A DNA stretch of 64,000 nucleotides, from positions 4,010,501-4,074,500 of the forward strand of contig NZ_CP063362.1 in assembly GCF_016807805.1 (NCBI RefSeq). Reading direction: 5' to 3'. Shown here in pieces: positions 1 through 8,777 of this stretch (its first letter is position 1; each line of letters begins with the position of its first letter). Origin of the DNA: Xanthobacter dioxanivorans (lineage in GTDB: Bacteria > Pseudomonadota > Alphaproteobacteria > Rhizobiales > Xanthobacteraceae). The translations under genes were made by a program, and so were the position numbers. The notes beneath the pieces are model-generated. The model ran no database searches. It had not been told where the DNA came from and saw only the letters and a program-made list of their open reading frames with translations.

Positions 1-474
1 GACGTGGTGATCCACTCCTTCTGCCATCTGGAGGGGGCGCGGCTGGCGGCGGGGGTGTCCATCGGCCCCTATGCCCGGCTGCGGCCCGGCACGCAGCTCG
101 ATGCGGGGGTGCGCATCGGCAATTTCGTGGAGACCAAGGCCGCGCACATTGAAAGCGGGGCCAAGGTGAACCACCTTTCCTACGTGGGCGACGCCCATGT
201 GGGGGCGAACGCCAATCTCGGCGCCGGCACCATCACCTGCAATTATGACGGCTTCGCCAAATACCGCACCGAGATCGGCGCCGGGGCTTTCATCGGCGTC
301 AACTCCGCCTTGGTCGCGCCGGTCACCATCGGGGAAGGGGCCTATGTGGGCACCGGCGCCGTCATCACCGCCGACGTGCCGGCGGACGCCCTCGCGGTCG
401 CCCGCAGCCGCCAGGTGGTGAAGGAGGGCTGGGCGAAGGCGTTCCGCGAGAAGCGGGCGAAGCCGAAAGCGTGA
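1..474 (+). CDS. glmU: Bifunctional GlmU, C-terminal acetyltransferase part (5' partial)
   Basis: The window opens inside this gene; only the last 157 residues are present. They form the left-handed beta-helix acetyltransferase domain that makes N-acetylglucosamine-1-phosphate from glucosamine-1-phosphate for peptidoglycan and LPS; the uridylyltransferase domain lies upstream of the window. Visible family motifs are NHLSYVGDA, which contains the catalytic-base histidine, and [11 protein letters not shown]. Hexapeptide repeats with glycine-isoleucine/valine turns run through the fragment, and the C-terminal KEGW is typical. glmS follows 233 bp downstream on the same strand, a common pairing of amino-sugar genes. 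Confidence 0.95.
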   Translation, partial: DVVIHSFCHLEGARLAAGVSIGPYARLRPGTQLDAGVRIGNFVETKAAHIESGAKVNHLSYVGDAHVGANANLGAGTITCNYDGFAKYRTEIGAGAFIGVNSALVAPVTIGEGAYVGTGAVITADVPADALAVARSRQVVKEGWAKAFREKRAKPKA

Positions 475-707
475 GCCGGGCCTGGCGCTGACAGGAAGCG
501 AAAGGCGATGTGATTGCGCTTTCCGTGCCCCGCCACGCTAGATAACCCATTCTCTTTCCCGAACTTGGAGACGGATTCGCCGGTCAGGTTCACGCAACCC
601 GGCCGCCGCCGCCTCGAGGAACGGTCCATTCAGTTTTGCAGTGCACCTTGAGCGGAACGGGCGGGGGCCGCCTCAGGCAGCAGAAGAACCAGCGGGAGCT
701 TGAGCCC

Positions 708-2531
708 ATGTGCGGTATCGTCGGCATTCTCGGGAAGAGCGCCGTCGCGGACAAGGTGGTGGAATCGCTCCGCCGCCTGGAATATCGCGGCTATGATTCC
801 GCCGGCATCGCCACGCTGGAGAAGGGGCATCTTGAAATCTGCCGGGCGGAAGGCAAGCTGCGCCACCTGGAGGCGAAGCTCGACAAGCATCCGCTGAACG
901 GCCATTCCGGCATCGGCCATACCCGCTGGGCCACCCATGGCAAGCCCTCCGAGCGCAACGCCCATCCGCACGCCACCAAGCGCGTGGCCGTGGTGCATAA
1001 CGGCATCATCGAGAATTTCCGCGAGCTGAAGCAGGGGCTGCAGGAGCAGGGCGTCGCCTTCAAGAGCGACACCGACACCGAGATCGTCGCCCAGCTGGTG
1101 GATCGCGAGCTGCTCGCTGGCCGCGAGCCCATCGCGGCGGTGGGCGCCGTGTTGCCACGCCTGAAGGGCGCCTTCGCCCTCGGCTTCCTGTTCGACGGCC
1201 AGACCGACCTCCTGATCGCCGCCCGCCGCGGCTCGCCGCTCGCCATCGGCTACGGCAACGGCGAGATGTTCCTCGGCTCGGACGCCATCGCCCTCGGCCC
1301 GTTCACCGACCGCATCTCCTACCTGGAGGAGGGGGACTGGGCCATCCTCACCCGCGAGGGCGCGGAGATCCGCGACGAGACCGGGCGCATCGTGGAACGG
1401 CCCATCCAGAAGGTGCCGGCCGGCGCCCTGCTCGTGGACAAGGGCAACCACCGCCACTTCATGGCGAAGGAGATCTACGAGCAGCCCGAGGTCATCTCCC
1501 ACACCTTCGGCCACTATCTGGACCTGTCCGCCGAGACCGTGTCGCTGCCGGAGCTGCCGTTCGACCCGAAGGAGATCGCGCATATCTCCATCACCGCCTG
1601 CGGCACGGCGCTCTATGCGGGCGCGGTGGCCGAATACTGGTTCGAGCGGTTCGGCCGGGTGCCGGTCTCCACCGACATCGCCTCCGAGTTCCGCTACCGC
1701 GAGACGCCGCTGGCCCCCGGCGGGGTGACCATTGTCATCTCCCAGTCGGGCGAGACGGCGGACACCCTCGCCTCCCTGCGCTACGCCAAGGAGTGCGGTC
1801 AGAAGGTGGTGGCGGTGGTGAACGTGCCCACCTCCACCATCGCCCGCGAGGCGGACGTGGTGCTGCCCATCCTCGCCGGGCCGGAGATCGGGGTCGCCTC
1901 GACCAAGGCCTTCACCTGCCAGCTGGCGACCCTCGCCTGCCTGTCGGTCGCCTTCGGCCGGGCCAAGGGCGTGCTGTCGGAGGAGGACGAGCATCGCCTC
2001 GTGCGCGCCTTCATGGAGGTGCCGCGGCTGATGACCGAGGCGCTGAAGCTCTCGCCGGAGATCGAGGTGCTCGCCCGCACCCTCGCGAAGGCCCGCGACG
2101 TGCTCTATCTCGGCCGCGGCACCAATTACCCGCTGGCGCTCGAGGGGGCGCTGAAGCTGAAGGAGATTTCCTACATCCACGCCGAGGGCTACGCCGGCGG
2201 CGAGCTGAAGCACGGGCCCATCGCCCTCATCGACGAGAAGATGCCGGTGGTGGTCATCGCCCCGCACGACCGCATCTTCGACAAGACCGTCTCCAACATG
2301 GAGGAGGTGGCGGCGCGCGGCGGCCGGATCATCCTCATCACCGATCCCAAGGGGGCCGAGGCGGCGACGGTGAACGCGGTGCAGAAACTCATCCTGCCGG
2401 AAATGCCGGCGACCGTGTGCCCGATGGTCTATTCCATCCCGGTGCAGCTCATCGCCTACCATACGGCGGTGATCATGGGCACGGACGTGGACCAGCCGCG
2501 CAACCTCGCCAAATCCGTCACGGTGGAATAA
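708..2531 (+). CDS. glmS: Glutamine--fructose-6-phosphate aminotransferase (isomerizing)
   Basis: GlmS converts fructose-6-phosphate and glutamine to glucosamine-6-phosphate, the entry step of amino-sugar synthesis in the cytoplasm. The protein has 607 residues, close to the 609 of E. coli. The frame stays open 72 bp further upstream, but ATG 708 is chosen because it gives MCGIVG, so that removal of Met exposes the catalytic Cys1 of the Ntn glutaminase domain. Further motifs are HTRWATHG and HNGIIENF in the glutaminase half, then two SIS sugar-isomerase domains, and the C-terminal PRNLAKSVTVE signature. No glmS ribozyme is recognised upstream; that element is a Firmicutes feature. Confidence 0.97.
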   Translation: MCGIVGILGKSAVADKVVESLRRLEYRGYDSAGIATLEKGHLEICRAEGKLRHLEAKLDKHPLNGHSGIGHTRWATHGKPSERNAHPHATKRVAVVHNGIIENFRELKQGLQEQGVAFKSDTDTEIVAQLVDRELLAGREPIAAVGAVLPRLKGAFALGFLFDGQTDLLIAARRGSPLAIGYGNGEMFLGSDAIALGPFTDRISYLEEGDWAILTREGAEIRDETGRIVERPIQKVPAGALLVDKGNHRHFMAKEIYEQPEVISHTFGHYLDLSAETVSLPELPFDPKEIAHISITACGTALYAGAVAEYWFERFGRVPVSTDIASEFRYRETPLAPGGVTIVISQSGETADTLASLRYAKECGQKVVAVVNVPTSTIAREADVVLPILAGPEIGVASTKAFTCQLATLACLSVAFGRAKGVLSEEDEHRLVRAFMEVPRLMTEALKLSPEIEVLARTLAKARDVLYLGRGTNYPLALEGALKLKEISYIHAEGYAGGELKHGPIALIDEKMPVVVIAPHDRIFDKTVSNMEEVAARGGRIILITDPKGAEAATVNAVQKLILPEMPATVCPMVYSIPVQLIAYHTAVIMGTDVDQPRNLAKSVTVE

Positions 2532-2619
2532 GGCCGGCGCGGCCGGCGACAAGAGGCTTGCGTCGGCGAAGAAGTTGATCCCTTGTGGACCCGGCTCACG
2601 GAAGAGCGGACGCTGGCCG

Positions 2620-3807
2620 ATGCACGCAGCGACCTTGCCGATTCTCATGAACGTCGCCGTCGCGGCGCTGTTCGCGGTGAGCTATCTGTCGATTTCCATC
2701 GTCTATCCGCAACACAAGGCGTTCCTGTGGTTTGCGGCGAGCTTCGGCGCCGCCATGCTGACGCCCATCGCCCAGCTGGCGCAGGCCTATACCGGCTGGA
2801 CCCTCCTCTTCGGCCCGGTCATCTACCTCGCCTTCGCCACCTGCCTGCTTTTGATGGTGCCGGCGCTCGCCTCATTCTATCGCCGGCCGATCCCGTGGCG
2901 GACCGTGGCGGTGCTCGCCGGCGCGACCCTCTTTTCCGGCCTGCTCGTGCAGCTGGTCGAGCGCGGCACGCCGGTCTACGTGGTCCTCTACCTGCTGCCC
3001 TTCATGCTCTCCACGGCGATCTGCGTGCTGGTGGTGCTGCGCGACAGTCCCCGGCAGCCCCGCGACCTGCTGATCGCCGGCATGTTCGGGCTCCTGTTCC
3101 TGCACCTGCCGCTGAAGGCGGTGCTGGCGCTCAGAGAGCATACGGGGCCGCATCAACCCAACTACATGGACAGCGCCTTCGCGGTGGTCTCGCAGATCGG
3201 TACCGGAACGCTGATGGTCGCGACCGGGCTGCTCCTGCTCATCAACGCGATTCTGGCGGTCATCGGCGAGACCCGGGCGGAGGCGGAGACGGACCTGCTG
3301 TCGGGCGTGCTCAACCGGCGGGGCTTCGAGGCGCGTGCCGCGCGCGTCCTGTCGCAGGACCGGCGCGCGGGCTGGATGGCGGCGCTGCTGCTCATCGACA
3401 TCGATCATTTCAAGCGCGTCAATGACACCTACGGCCATGCCGCCGGCGACCGCGCGATCCGCTGGTTCGCGCAGCTTCTGGAGCACACCATGCCCCAGTC
3501 GGCGGTGATCGGCCGTCTCGGCGGGGAGGAGTTCGCCGTCCTGCTCGACCGCACCACGCGCGAGACCGCGTGGCTGCAGGCCGAGGCGATCCGACAGGCG
3601 ACCGTCTCCCATGGCGAGGGAGAGGTGGCGTCGATGACCGTCAGCATCGGGGTGGCGGACGTGCGGGCCGGCGAGGTGCTGCACGCGGCGCAGGAGCGCG
3701 CCGACGCCGCCCTCTATGCGGCCAAGCGGGCGGGTCGCAACCAGGTGTGCCTGGCGCCGGAAGAGGCGGGCAACGTGGTGCCGCTGCGCCGCGCCGGCGA
3801 CTATTGA
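2620..3807 (+). CDS. Membrane-anchored GGDEF diguanylate cyclase
   Basis: A 395-residue protein with about six hydrophobic segments in its first 210 residues followed by a GGDEF domain. The active-site loop reads GGEEF at residues 301-305, a common functional variant, so c-di-GMP synthesis from two GTP is likely. The allosteric RxxD inhibitory site expected five residues before it is absent (PQSA instead), so product inhibition through that site is not predicted. The N-terminal half matches no sensor domain I can name. ATG 2620 is preferred over TTG 2575 because a purine-rich GGAAGAG precedes it and hydrophobic sequence starts directly after it. It follows glmS by 88 bp on the same strand. 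Confidence 0.85.
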   Translation: MHAATLPILMNVAVAALFAVSYLSISIVYPQHKAFLWFAASFGAAMLTPIAQLAQAYTGWTLLFGPVIYLAFATCLLLMVPALASFYRRPIPWRTVAVLAGATLFSGLLVQLVERGTPVYVVLYLLPFMLSTAICVLVVLRDSPRQPRDLLIAGMFGLLFLHLPLKAVLALREHTGPHQPNYMDSAFAVVSQIGTGTLMVATGLLLLINAILAVIGETRAEAETDLLSGVLNRRGFEARAARVLSQDRRAGWMAALLLIDIDHFKRVNDTYGHAAGDRAIRWFAQLLEHTMPQSAVIGRLGGEEFAVLLDRTTRETAWLQAEAIRQATVSHGEGEVASMTVSIGVADVRAGEVLHAAQERADAALYAAKRAGRNQVCLAPEEAGNVVPLRRAGDY

Positions 3808-3838
3808 ACCACCCCCGCGCGCACCTGGAGCGCTGGCC

Positions 3839-4306
3839 TTATCGGTTCGGCCGCGTGGCGATGAAGATGGCGAGCAGGATGAACGCCAGCCCCAGTATCG
3901 CCAGCAGCCAGTCCGGCGCGCCGAAATACCACGAGCCGGTGAAGGTGCCGACGAAGCTCGACAGGGCGAACAGCTTCACCACCGGCGGGATGGCGCCGGT
4001 CTGCTGCCAGCGGACGACGCTCGGGCCGAGATAGCGGTGGTTCAGCAGCCAGGCCTCGAAGCGCGGAGAGGAGCGGGCGAAGCACCAGGCGGCGAGGATG
4101 AGGAACACCGTGCCCGGCAGCATGGGTACCACCATGCCGATGGCGCCGACGACGAGGAAGACGATGCCGGCGGCGAACAGGAGCCGGCGATAGATGGCCG
4201 CCCGCACCCACCGGGCCGAAACCAGCCGGTCGCGTTCCGATCCGCGCGGCGCGAGGCCGCCATTGGCGGCGCCCGGTGAATCCGAGGTGTCCGGATCTGG
4301 AATCAT
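3839..4306 (-). CDS. DUF454 (YbaN-like) inner-membrane protein
   Basis: A small protein of 155 residues with a 40-residue hydrophilic N-terminus and three to four hydrophobic segments. The block VVGAIGMVVPMLPGTVFLI and the following AWCFARSSPRFEAWLL are characteristic of the DUF454/YbaN family, whose function is unknown. It starts 17 bp after the recG stop codon on the same strand and is presumably co-transcribed. Its end is 31 bp from the end of the convergent diguanylate cyclase gene. Confidence 0.85.
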   Translation of the reverse strand: MIPDPDTSDSPGAANGGLAPRGSERDRLVSARWVRAAIYRRLLFAAGIVFLVVGAIGMVVPMLPGTVFLILAAWCFARSSPRFEAWLLNHRYLGPSVVRWQQTGAIPPVVKLFALSSFVGTFTGSWYFGAPDWLLAILGLAFILLAIFIATRPNR

Positions 4307-4323
4307 CGGCGGACCATGGCGCC

Positions 4324-6417
4324 TCACCCGGCGGAGAGCAAGCGCACCGCGGCATCGCGCTCGTGCAGGTGGAGCAGGGTCCGCGCGGGGCTCGCGGCCG
4401 GACCCACGAGGTCGGGATCGGCGCGCACCAGGACGGCGGCGGCGTCGCGCGCGGCCTCCACCTCGCCGCCGTGCCATTCGGTGCGGGCGATGCGAAAGCC
4501 CGGCATGCCGCTCTGCCGCGTGCCCAGAACGTCGCCTTCCCCGCGCAGGCGCAGGTCCTCCTCGGCGAGGCGGAAGCCGTCCTGGCTCTCGCGCAGAATG
4601 GCGAGGCGGGCCTTGGCGGTCTCGCCAAGAGGCGCACGGTAGAGCAGAAGGCAGACGGAGGGCTTGTCGCCGCGACCTACCCGTCCGCGCAGCTGATGGA
4701 GCTGGGCGAGGCCGAAGCGCTCGGCGTGCTCGATCACCATCAAGGTGGCCTCGGGCACGTTCACCCCCACCTCGACCACGGTGGTGGCCACCAGCAGGCG
4801 CGTGTCGCCGGCCGAGAATCGCGCCATGGCCTCGTCCTTGGCGGCGCCGGACATGCGCCCGTGGATAAGGCCGACCTTGTCGCCGAAGACGGATTTCAGT
4901 GTCTCGAAGCGCTCGGTGGCGGCGGCGAGGTCCGAGGTGTCGGTCTCCTCCACCAGCGGGCAGATCCAGTAGGCGCGGGCGCCGGATGACAGGGCCCGTC
5001 CCACCGCCGCCACCACCTCGTCGAGCCGGTCGAGGGGAACGGCGCGGGTGTCGATGGCCTGCCGGCCCGGAGGCTTCTCGCGCAGCTCGCTCGCATCCAT
5101 GTCGCCGAACAAAGTGAGGACGAGGGTGCGCGGGATGGGGGTCGCGGTCATCACCAGCATGTCCACCGCCTCCCCCTTGCGGGCGAGGGCGAGGCGCTGC
5201 TCCACGCCGAACCGGTGCTGCTCGTCCACCACCGCGAGGGCGAGGTCGCGGAAGGCCACGTCGTCCTGGATCAGGGCGTGGGTGCCGACCACGAGGTCGG
5301 TGCGGCCCTCCCGCAGCCCGGCGAGGATGGCCTCGCGGGCGCGCCCCTTCTCGCGGCCGGTGAGGATCGAGACGCCGAGGCCGGCCGCCTGCGCCAGCGG
5401 CGCGAGGGTCTCGTGGTGCTGGCGGGCCAGGATCTCGGTGGGGGCCATGAGGGCGGTCTGGCGTCCGGCCTCGGCGACCGCGGCGGCGGCCATGAGCGCC
5501 ACCACCGTCTTGCCCGAGCCCACGTCGCCCTGGAGCAGGCGCAGCATGCGGGTGTCGGCGGAAAGGTCCGCGAGGATGGCCGCGACCGCCTGTTCCTGCG
5601 CCCCGGTGAGGCGGAAGGGAAGGGCATCGCGCAGGCGCGCGGTGATCCCCCCGTCGCCGGTGGTGGGCCGCCCGCCCGCCTTCTCCTCCTGCGCCCGCAC
5701 GAGGGCGAGGGTGATCTGGTGGGCGAACAGCTCGTCGAAGGCGAGCCGCCGCCACGGGGCCCCGGCCGGGGTCGCCTCGTGCGGGCTGGCCGGGCGGTGG
5801 ACGCGGGCGAGGGCCGCGCGGAAGGAGGGCCAGCCCCGGCCGGCGAGGACGGCGTCGGGGATCCATTCCGGCAGGTCCGGCACCCGCTGCAGGGCGGCTT
5901 CCAGCGACCGGCGCAGATGGCCGGCGGCGAGGCCCTCCACCAGCGGGTAGACCTGCTCCACCGCCGGCAGGCGGGCGAGGCCCGCGGCGTCGAGGATGCG
6001 GTCGGGATGGGTCATCTGCCGCATGCCGTCATAGAGCGAGATGCGCCCGCACAGCCAGCGCGTCGCCCCCACCGGCAGCATCTGCTCGATGCGGGCCGGT
6101 TCGATCTTGAAGTGGACCACCACCATGTCGGCACTGCCGTCCGACACATAGGTGCGGTGGGGGGCGCGGCTGCCGGGGGGAGGGGGCTGGTGGCCGTCCA
6201 CTTTCACCTCCAGCGTCACGTCGGTCTCCGGCACCGCCTCGGCGATGGCCGGGCGGGCGCGCCGGTCCACGAATCCGGACGGCATGTGGAAGAGGAGGTC
6301 GACGACGCGGGGCATCTCCCGCCCGAACAGGCGCGCATAGGGCTTGATCAGCTTCGGGCCGATGCCCGGAAGGCTGGTGAGCGGGGCGAACAGGGGGAGA
6401 AGGGCGTCGGGACGCAT
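4324..6417 (-). CDS. recG: ATP-dependent DNA helicase RecG
   Basis: RecG regresses stalled replication forks and branch-migrates Holliday junctions. The 697-residue protein has the N-terminal wedge/OB-fold region, Walker A GDVGSGKT near residue 300, the helicase II box DEQHRFGVEQR typical of RecG, and motif VI in HQLRGRVGRG near residue 580. Length matches the family. ATG 6417 is the only start giving the usual N-terminus. The gene heads a minus-strand pair with the DUF454 gene and is divergent from pcm. Confidence 0.96.
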   Translation of the reverse strand: MRPDALLPLFAPLTSLPGIGPKLIKPYARLFGREMPRVVDLLFHMPSGFVDRRARPAIAEAVPETDVTLEVKVDGHQPPPPGSRAPHRTYVSDGSADMVVVHFKIEPARIEQMLPVGATRWLCGRISLYDGMRQMTHPDRILDAAGLARLPAVEQVYPLVEGLAAGHLRRSLEAALQRVPDLPEWIPDAVLAGRGWPSFRAALARVHRPASPHEATPAGAPWRRLAFDELFAHQITLALVRAQEEKAGGRPTTGDGGITARLRDALPFRLTGAQEQAVAAILADLSADTRMLRLLQGDVGSGKTVVALMAAAAVAEAGRQTALMAPTEILARQHHETLAPLAQAAGLGVSILTGREKGRAREAILAGLREGRTDLVVGTHALIQDDVAFRDLALAVVDEQHRFGVEQRLALARKGEAVDMLVMTATPIPRTLVLTLFGDMDASELREKPPGRQAIDTRAVPLDRLDEVVAAVGRALSSGARAYWICPLVEETDTSDLAAATERFETLKSVFGDKVGLIHGRMSGAAKDEAMARFSAGDTRLLVATTVVEVGVNVPEATLMVIEHAERFGLAQLHQLRGRVGRGDKPSVCLLLYRAPLGETAKARLAILRESQDGFRLAEEDLRLRGEGDVLGTRQSGMPGFRIARTEWHGGEVEAARDAAAVLVRADPDLVGPAASPARTLLHLHERDAAVRLLSAG

Positions 6418-6539
6418 GACGCCGGGAGGGTGTCCGATCAGAGGGGAGGGCGCAAGCGCCGCATCTTCTACTTCAACTGGAGGTTAGGGATGATCTGCTA
6501 TAAGTTTCAACATGTAATCCGAAAATGTGAGTGTTCTGC

Positions 6540-7199
6540 ATGAGCACCGGCGAGGGCGATGGCGAGCAGGCGGAACGCATGGCCTTCATTCTGGGCCTGC
6601 GCCAGAGGGGGATTCGCGACGTGGCGGTCTTGCGCGCCATGGAGCTGGTTCCACGTCCGCTCTTTGTGGATCCGATCCTTCGCCGGCACGCCTATGACGA
6701 TGTGGCGCTGCCCATCGCCTGCGGGCAGACCATGTCCCAGCCGAGCCTCGTGGCGACCATGACCGAGGCTCTCTCGGTCACCGCCGAGCATTCGGTGCTC
6801 GAAGTGGGAACGGGATCTGGATACCATGCGGCGGTCCTCTCCCACCTGGCCGCGCGGGTGGTGACCGTGGACCGGTACCGGTCCCTGGTTACCGAGGCGC
6901 AAACACGGTTCGAGGTGCTGGGGCTGCGCAACGTTACCGCCTTCGTGGGGGACGGGATCCAGGGCATGCCCGGCCGGGCCCCGTTCGACCGCATCCTGGT
7001 AACGGCGGCGGCGGCGGACATTCCCATGGCGCTGGTGGACCAGCTCAAGTTCGGCGGCATCATCGTGATGCCGCTCGGGCCACCCGAGGAGGTGCAGACC
7101 CTGGTGCGCTACGAGAAGGCGCAGTCCGGGCGTACCCGCACGGACCTCATGAAGGTGCGTTTCGTGCCGCTGGTGCCGGGCGCGGCGGCCACACTCTAG
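6540..7199 (+). CDS. pcm: Protein-L-isoaspartate O-methyltransferase
   Basis: Predicted to repair isomerised aspartyl residues by methyl transfer from SAM. The 219-residue protein has the PCMT SAM-binding motif I VLEVGTGSGYHAAVL, the preceding GQTMSQPSLVA segment and the post-motif region FDRILVTAAA. ATG 6540 is preferred to GTG 6531, three codons earlier, because it starts nearer the usual family position. The 122 bp before it contain an A/T-rich patch with TATAAG at 6499, but no convincing -35 box at the right spacing. In many alphaproteobacteria pcm lies directly after surE; here surE is 10 kb away. Confidence 0.92.
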   Translation: MSTGEGDGEQAERMAFILGLRQRGIRDVAVLRAMELVPRPLFVDPILRRHAYDDVALPIACGQTMSQPSLVATMTEALSVTAEHSVLEVGTGSGYHAAVLSHLAARVVTVDRYRSLVTEAQTRFEVLGLRNVTAFVGDGIQGMPGRAPFDRILVTAAAADIPMALVDQLKFGGIIVMPLGPPEEVQTLVRYEKAQSGRTRTDLMKVRFVPLVPGAAATL

Positions 7200-7300
7200 A
7201 AGAATCTCCGTCCGGGCCCTGTGCTTCCGCAGGGTCCGGGTTGCCGGGGGGTGGGGTGTGGGCTATCGCAAGCTCTGGTTTTTCAGTCGGGGGAAGTCCA

Positions 7301-8572
7301 TTGCGGTCGGACGTGTCGCGCCGGGGGGTGCGGGTTGTTGCAGGTGCGCTCCTGCTCGGTCTCCTCTCCGGCTGCTCCGGGCGTCCCGCCGGCGTCCTCA
7401 TCCCGATAGTGGACGACACGCCCGGCACCTCCCGCGTGGACATGGTGGTGGCCACGGTGCGCGAGCGTACCGATGGGCCGGATGTCTTCTCCGGTGAGCG
7501 GTCGAGCATTTCGAGCTTCGCGGAGATCGAGGTCTCCATCCCGCCGGACAGCGCCCGCAAGGTCGGCGACGTGCAATGGCCGAGGTCCGTTCCCGGCAAT
7601 CCGGCCACCGATTTCGTCACCACGCGGCTCGATGCCCTGACCCAGGATCAGGCCATCAAGTGGTTCCACGAGCGCATCCGCCGCACGCCGAACCGGCAGG
7701 CGCTGGTGTTCGTCCACGGCTTCAATCAGCGCTTCGACGACGCGGTGTTCCGCTTCGCCCAGATCGTCCACGATTCCAACGCCCCGGTGACGCCGGTCCT
7801 GTTCACCTGGCCGTCCCGCGGCAGCCTGCTCGCCTATGGCTACGACCGGGAGAGCACCTCCGTCTCGCGCGATGCGCTGGAGCGGCTCCTCACCTTCATG
7901 GCCAAGGACCCCAACGTGGGTGAGATCTCCATCCTCGCCCATTCCATGGGGAACGTGGTGACGCTGGAGGCACTGCGGCAGATGGCGATCCGCAACGGTC
8001 GCATCCTGCCGAAGATCAAGTATGTGATGCTCGCCGCGCCGGACGTCGACGTGGACGTCTTCGCCTCCTTCTTCAACGAGATCGGATCGGAGCGTCCCGC
8101 CTTCACCCTGTTCGTCTCCCAGGACGACAAGGCGCTGGCCGTCTCCAAGCGCGTGTGGGGTGACATTCCGCGCGTGGGGCAGGTGGATCCGGAGAAGGAG
8201 CCCTACCGCTCCGAGTTCGAGCGCAACAAGATCAACGTCATCGACCTGACCAAGCTGAAGACCGACGACGCCCTCGCCCACGGCAAGTTCGCCGCCAGCC
8301 CGCAGGTGGTGCAAGCCATCGGCTCCCGCCTCGCCGAGGGCCAGACCATGACCGATTCCCGCGTCGGCGTGGGCGAGCACATCATCAAGATGACCTCGGA
8401 TGCCGCCGCCACCGTGGGCACCGCCGCCGGCCTCGTCATCGCCGCCCCGGTGGCCGTGGTGGACGAGAACACCCGCACCCATTACCGCGAGCACGTCAGC
8501 GGCCTGGGCGAAACCATGGCCGACACGGCCACGAGCGGCCGCAACGTGGTGACCGCGCCGGCCGCGCGTTAG
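7301..8572 (+). CDS. Lipoprotein alpha/beta hydrolase, DUF900 family
   Basis: A 423-residue predicted lipoprotein. With TTG 7301 as start (GGGGAAG eight bases upstream) it begins with a basic stretch, a hydrophobic segment and the lipobox L-S-G-C, giving lipidation at Cys25. The mature part has the DUF900 alpha/beta-hydrolase pattern: FVHGFNQRF (oxyanion region) and the nucleophile elbow AHSMGN with serine in A-H-S-M-G, then a plausible acid region at APDVDVDVF. Substrate is unknown. It lies between pcm and the LytM lipoprotein gene, which suggests an envelope role. GTG 7313 is an alternative start. Confidence 0.8.
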   Translation: MRSDVSRRGVRVVAGALLLGLLSGCSGRPAGVLIPIVDDTPGTSRVDMVVATVRERTDGPDVFSGERSSISSFAEIEVSIPPDSARKVGDVQWPRSVPGNPATDFVTTRLDALTQDQAIKWFHERIRRTPNRQALVFVHGFNQRFDDAVFRFAQIVHDSNAPVTPVLFTWPSRGSLLAYGYDRESTSVSRDALERLLTFMAKDPNVGEISILAHSMGNVVTLEALRQMAIRNGRILPKIKYVMLAAPDVDVDVFASFFNEIGSERPAFTLFVSQDDKALAVSKRVWGDIPRVGQVDPEKEPYRSEFERNKINVIDLTKLKTDDALAHGKFAASPQVVQAIGSRLAEGQTMTDSRVGVGEHIIKMTSDAAATVGTAAGLVIAAPVAVVDENTRTHYREHVSGLGETMADTATSGRNVVTAPAAR

Positions 8573-8777
8573 AGCGCCCGCCGATCAGCTCGCGTCGCAA
8601 GCGGGAAGGCGAGCCCGGCCCTGCGCCAGCTTCGGCGGGGCCGATGGGGTGTTGCCTTCGGGCAACGGGTCCGGCCAAACTTCGGCGATGGCGGGCCGGA
8701 TCGATGTCACTTAAGCCGCCGTTTACGCATGGGCCCCTTAACTGCCAGCGACTTTTGTTGCGTGCGAGTTCGGTCAC

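Noticed and set aside
475..707. Possible glmS ribozyme or riboswitch in the glmU-glmS gap
   Set aside because: No core features recognised, and the element is known from Firmicutes and relatives, not alphaproteobacteria.
630..2648. Long open frame antisense to glmS (about 670 codons)
   Set aside because: GC-rich codon bias leaves the antisense frame free of stops; composition (His/Arg/Gly-rich) is typical of a shadow and glmS is certain.
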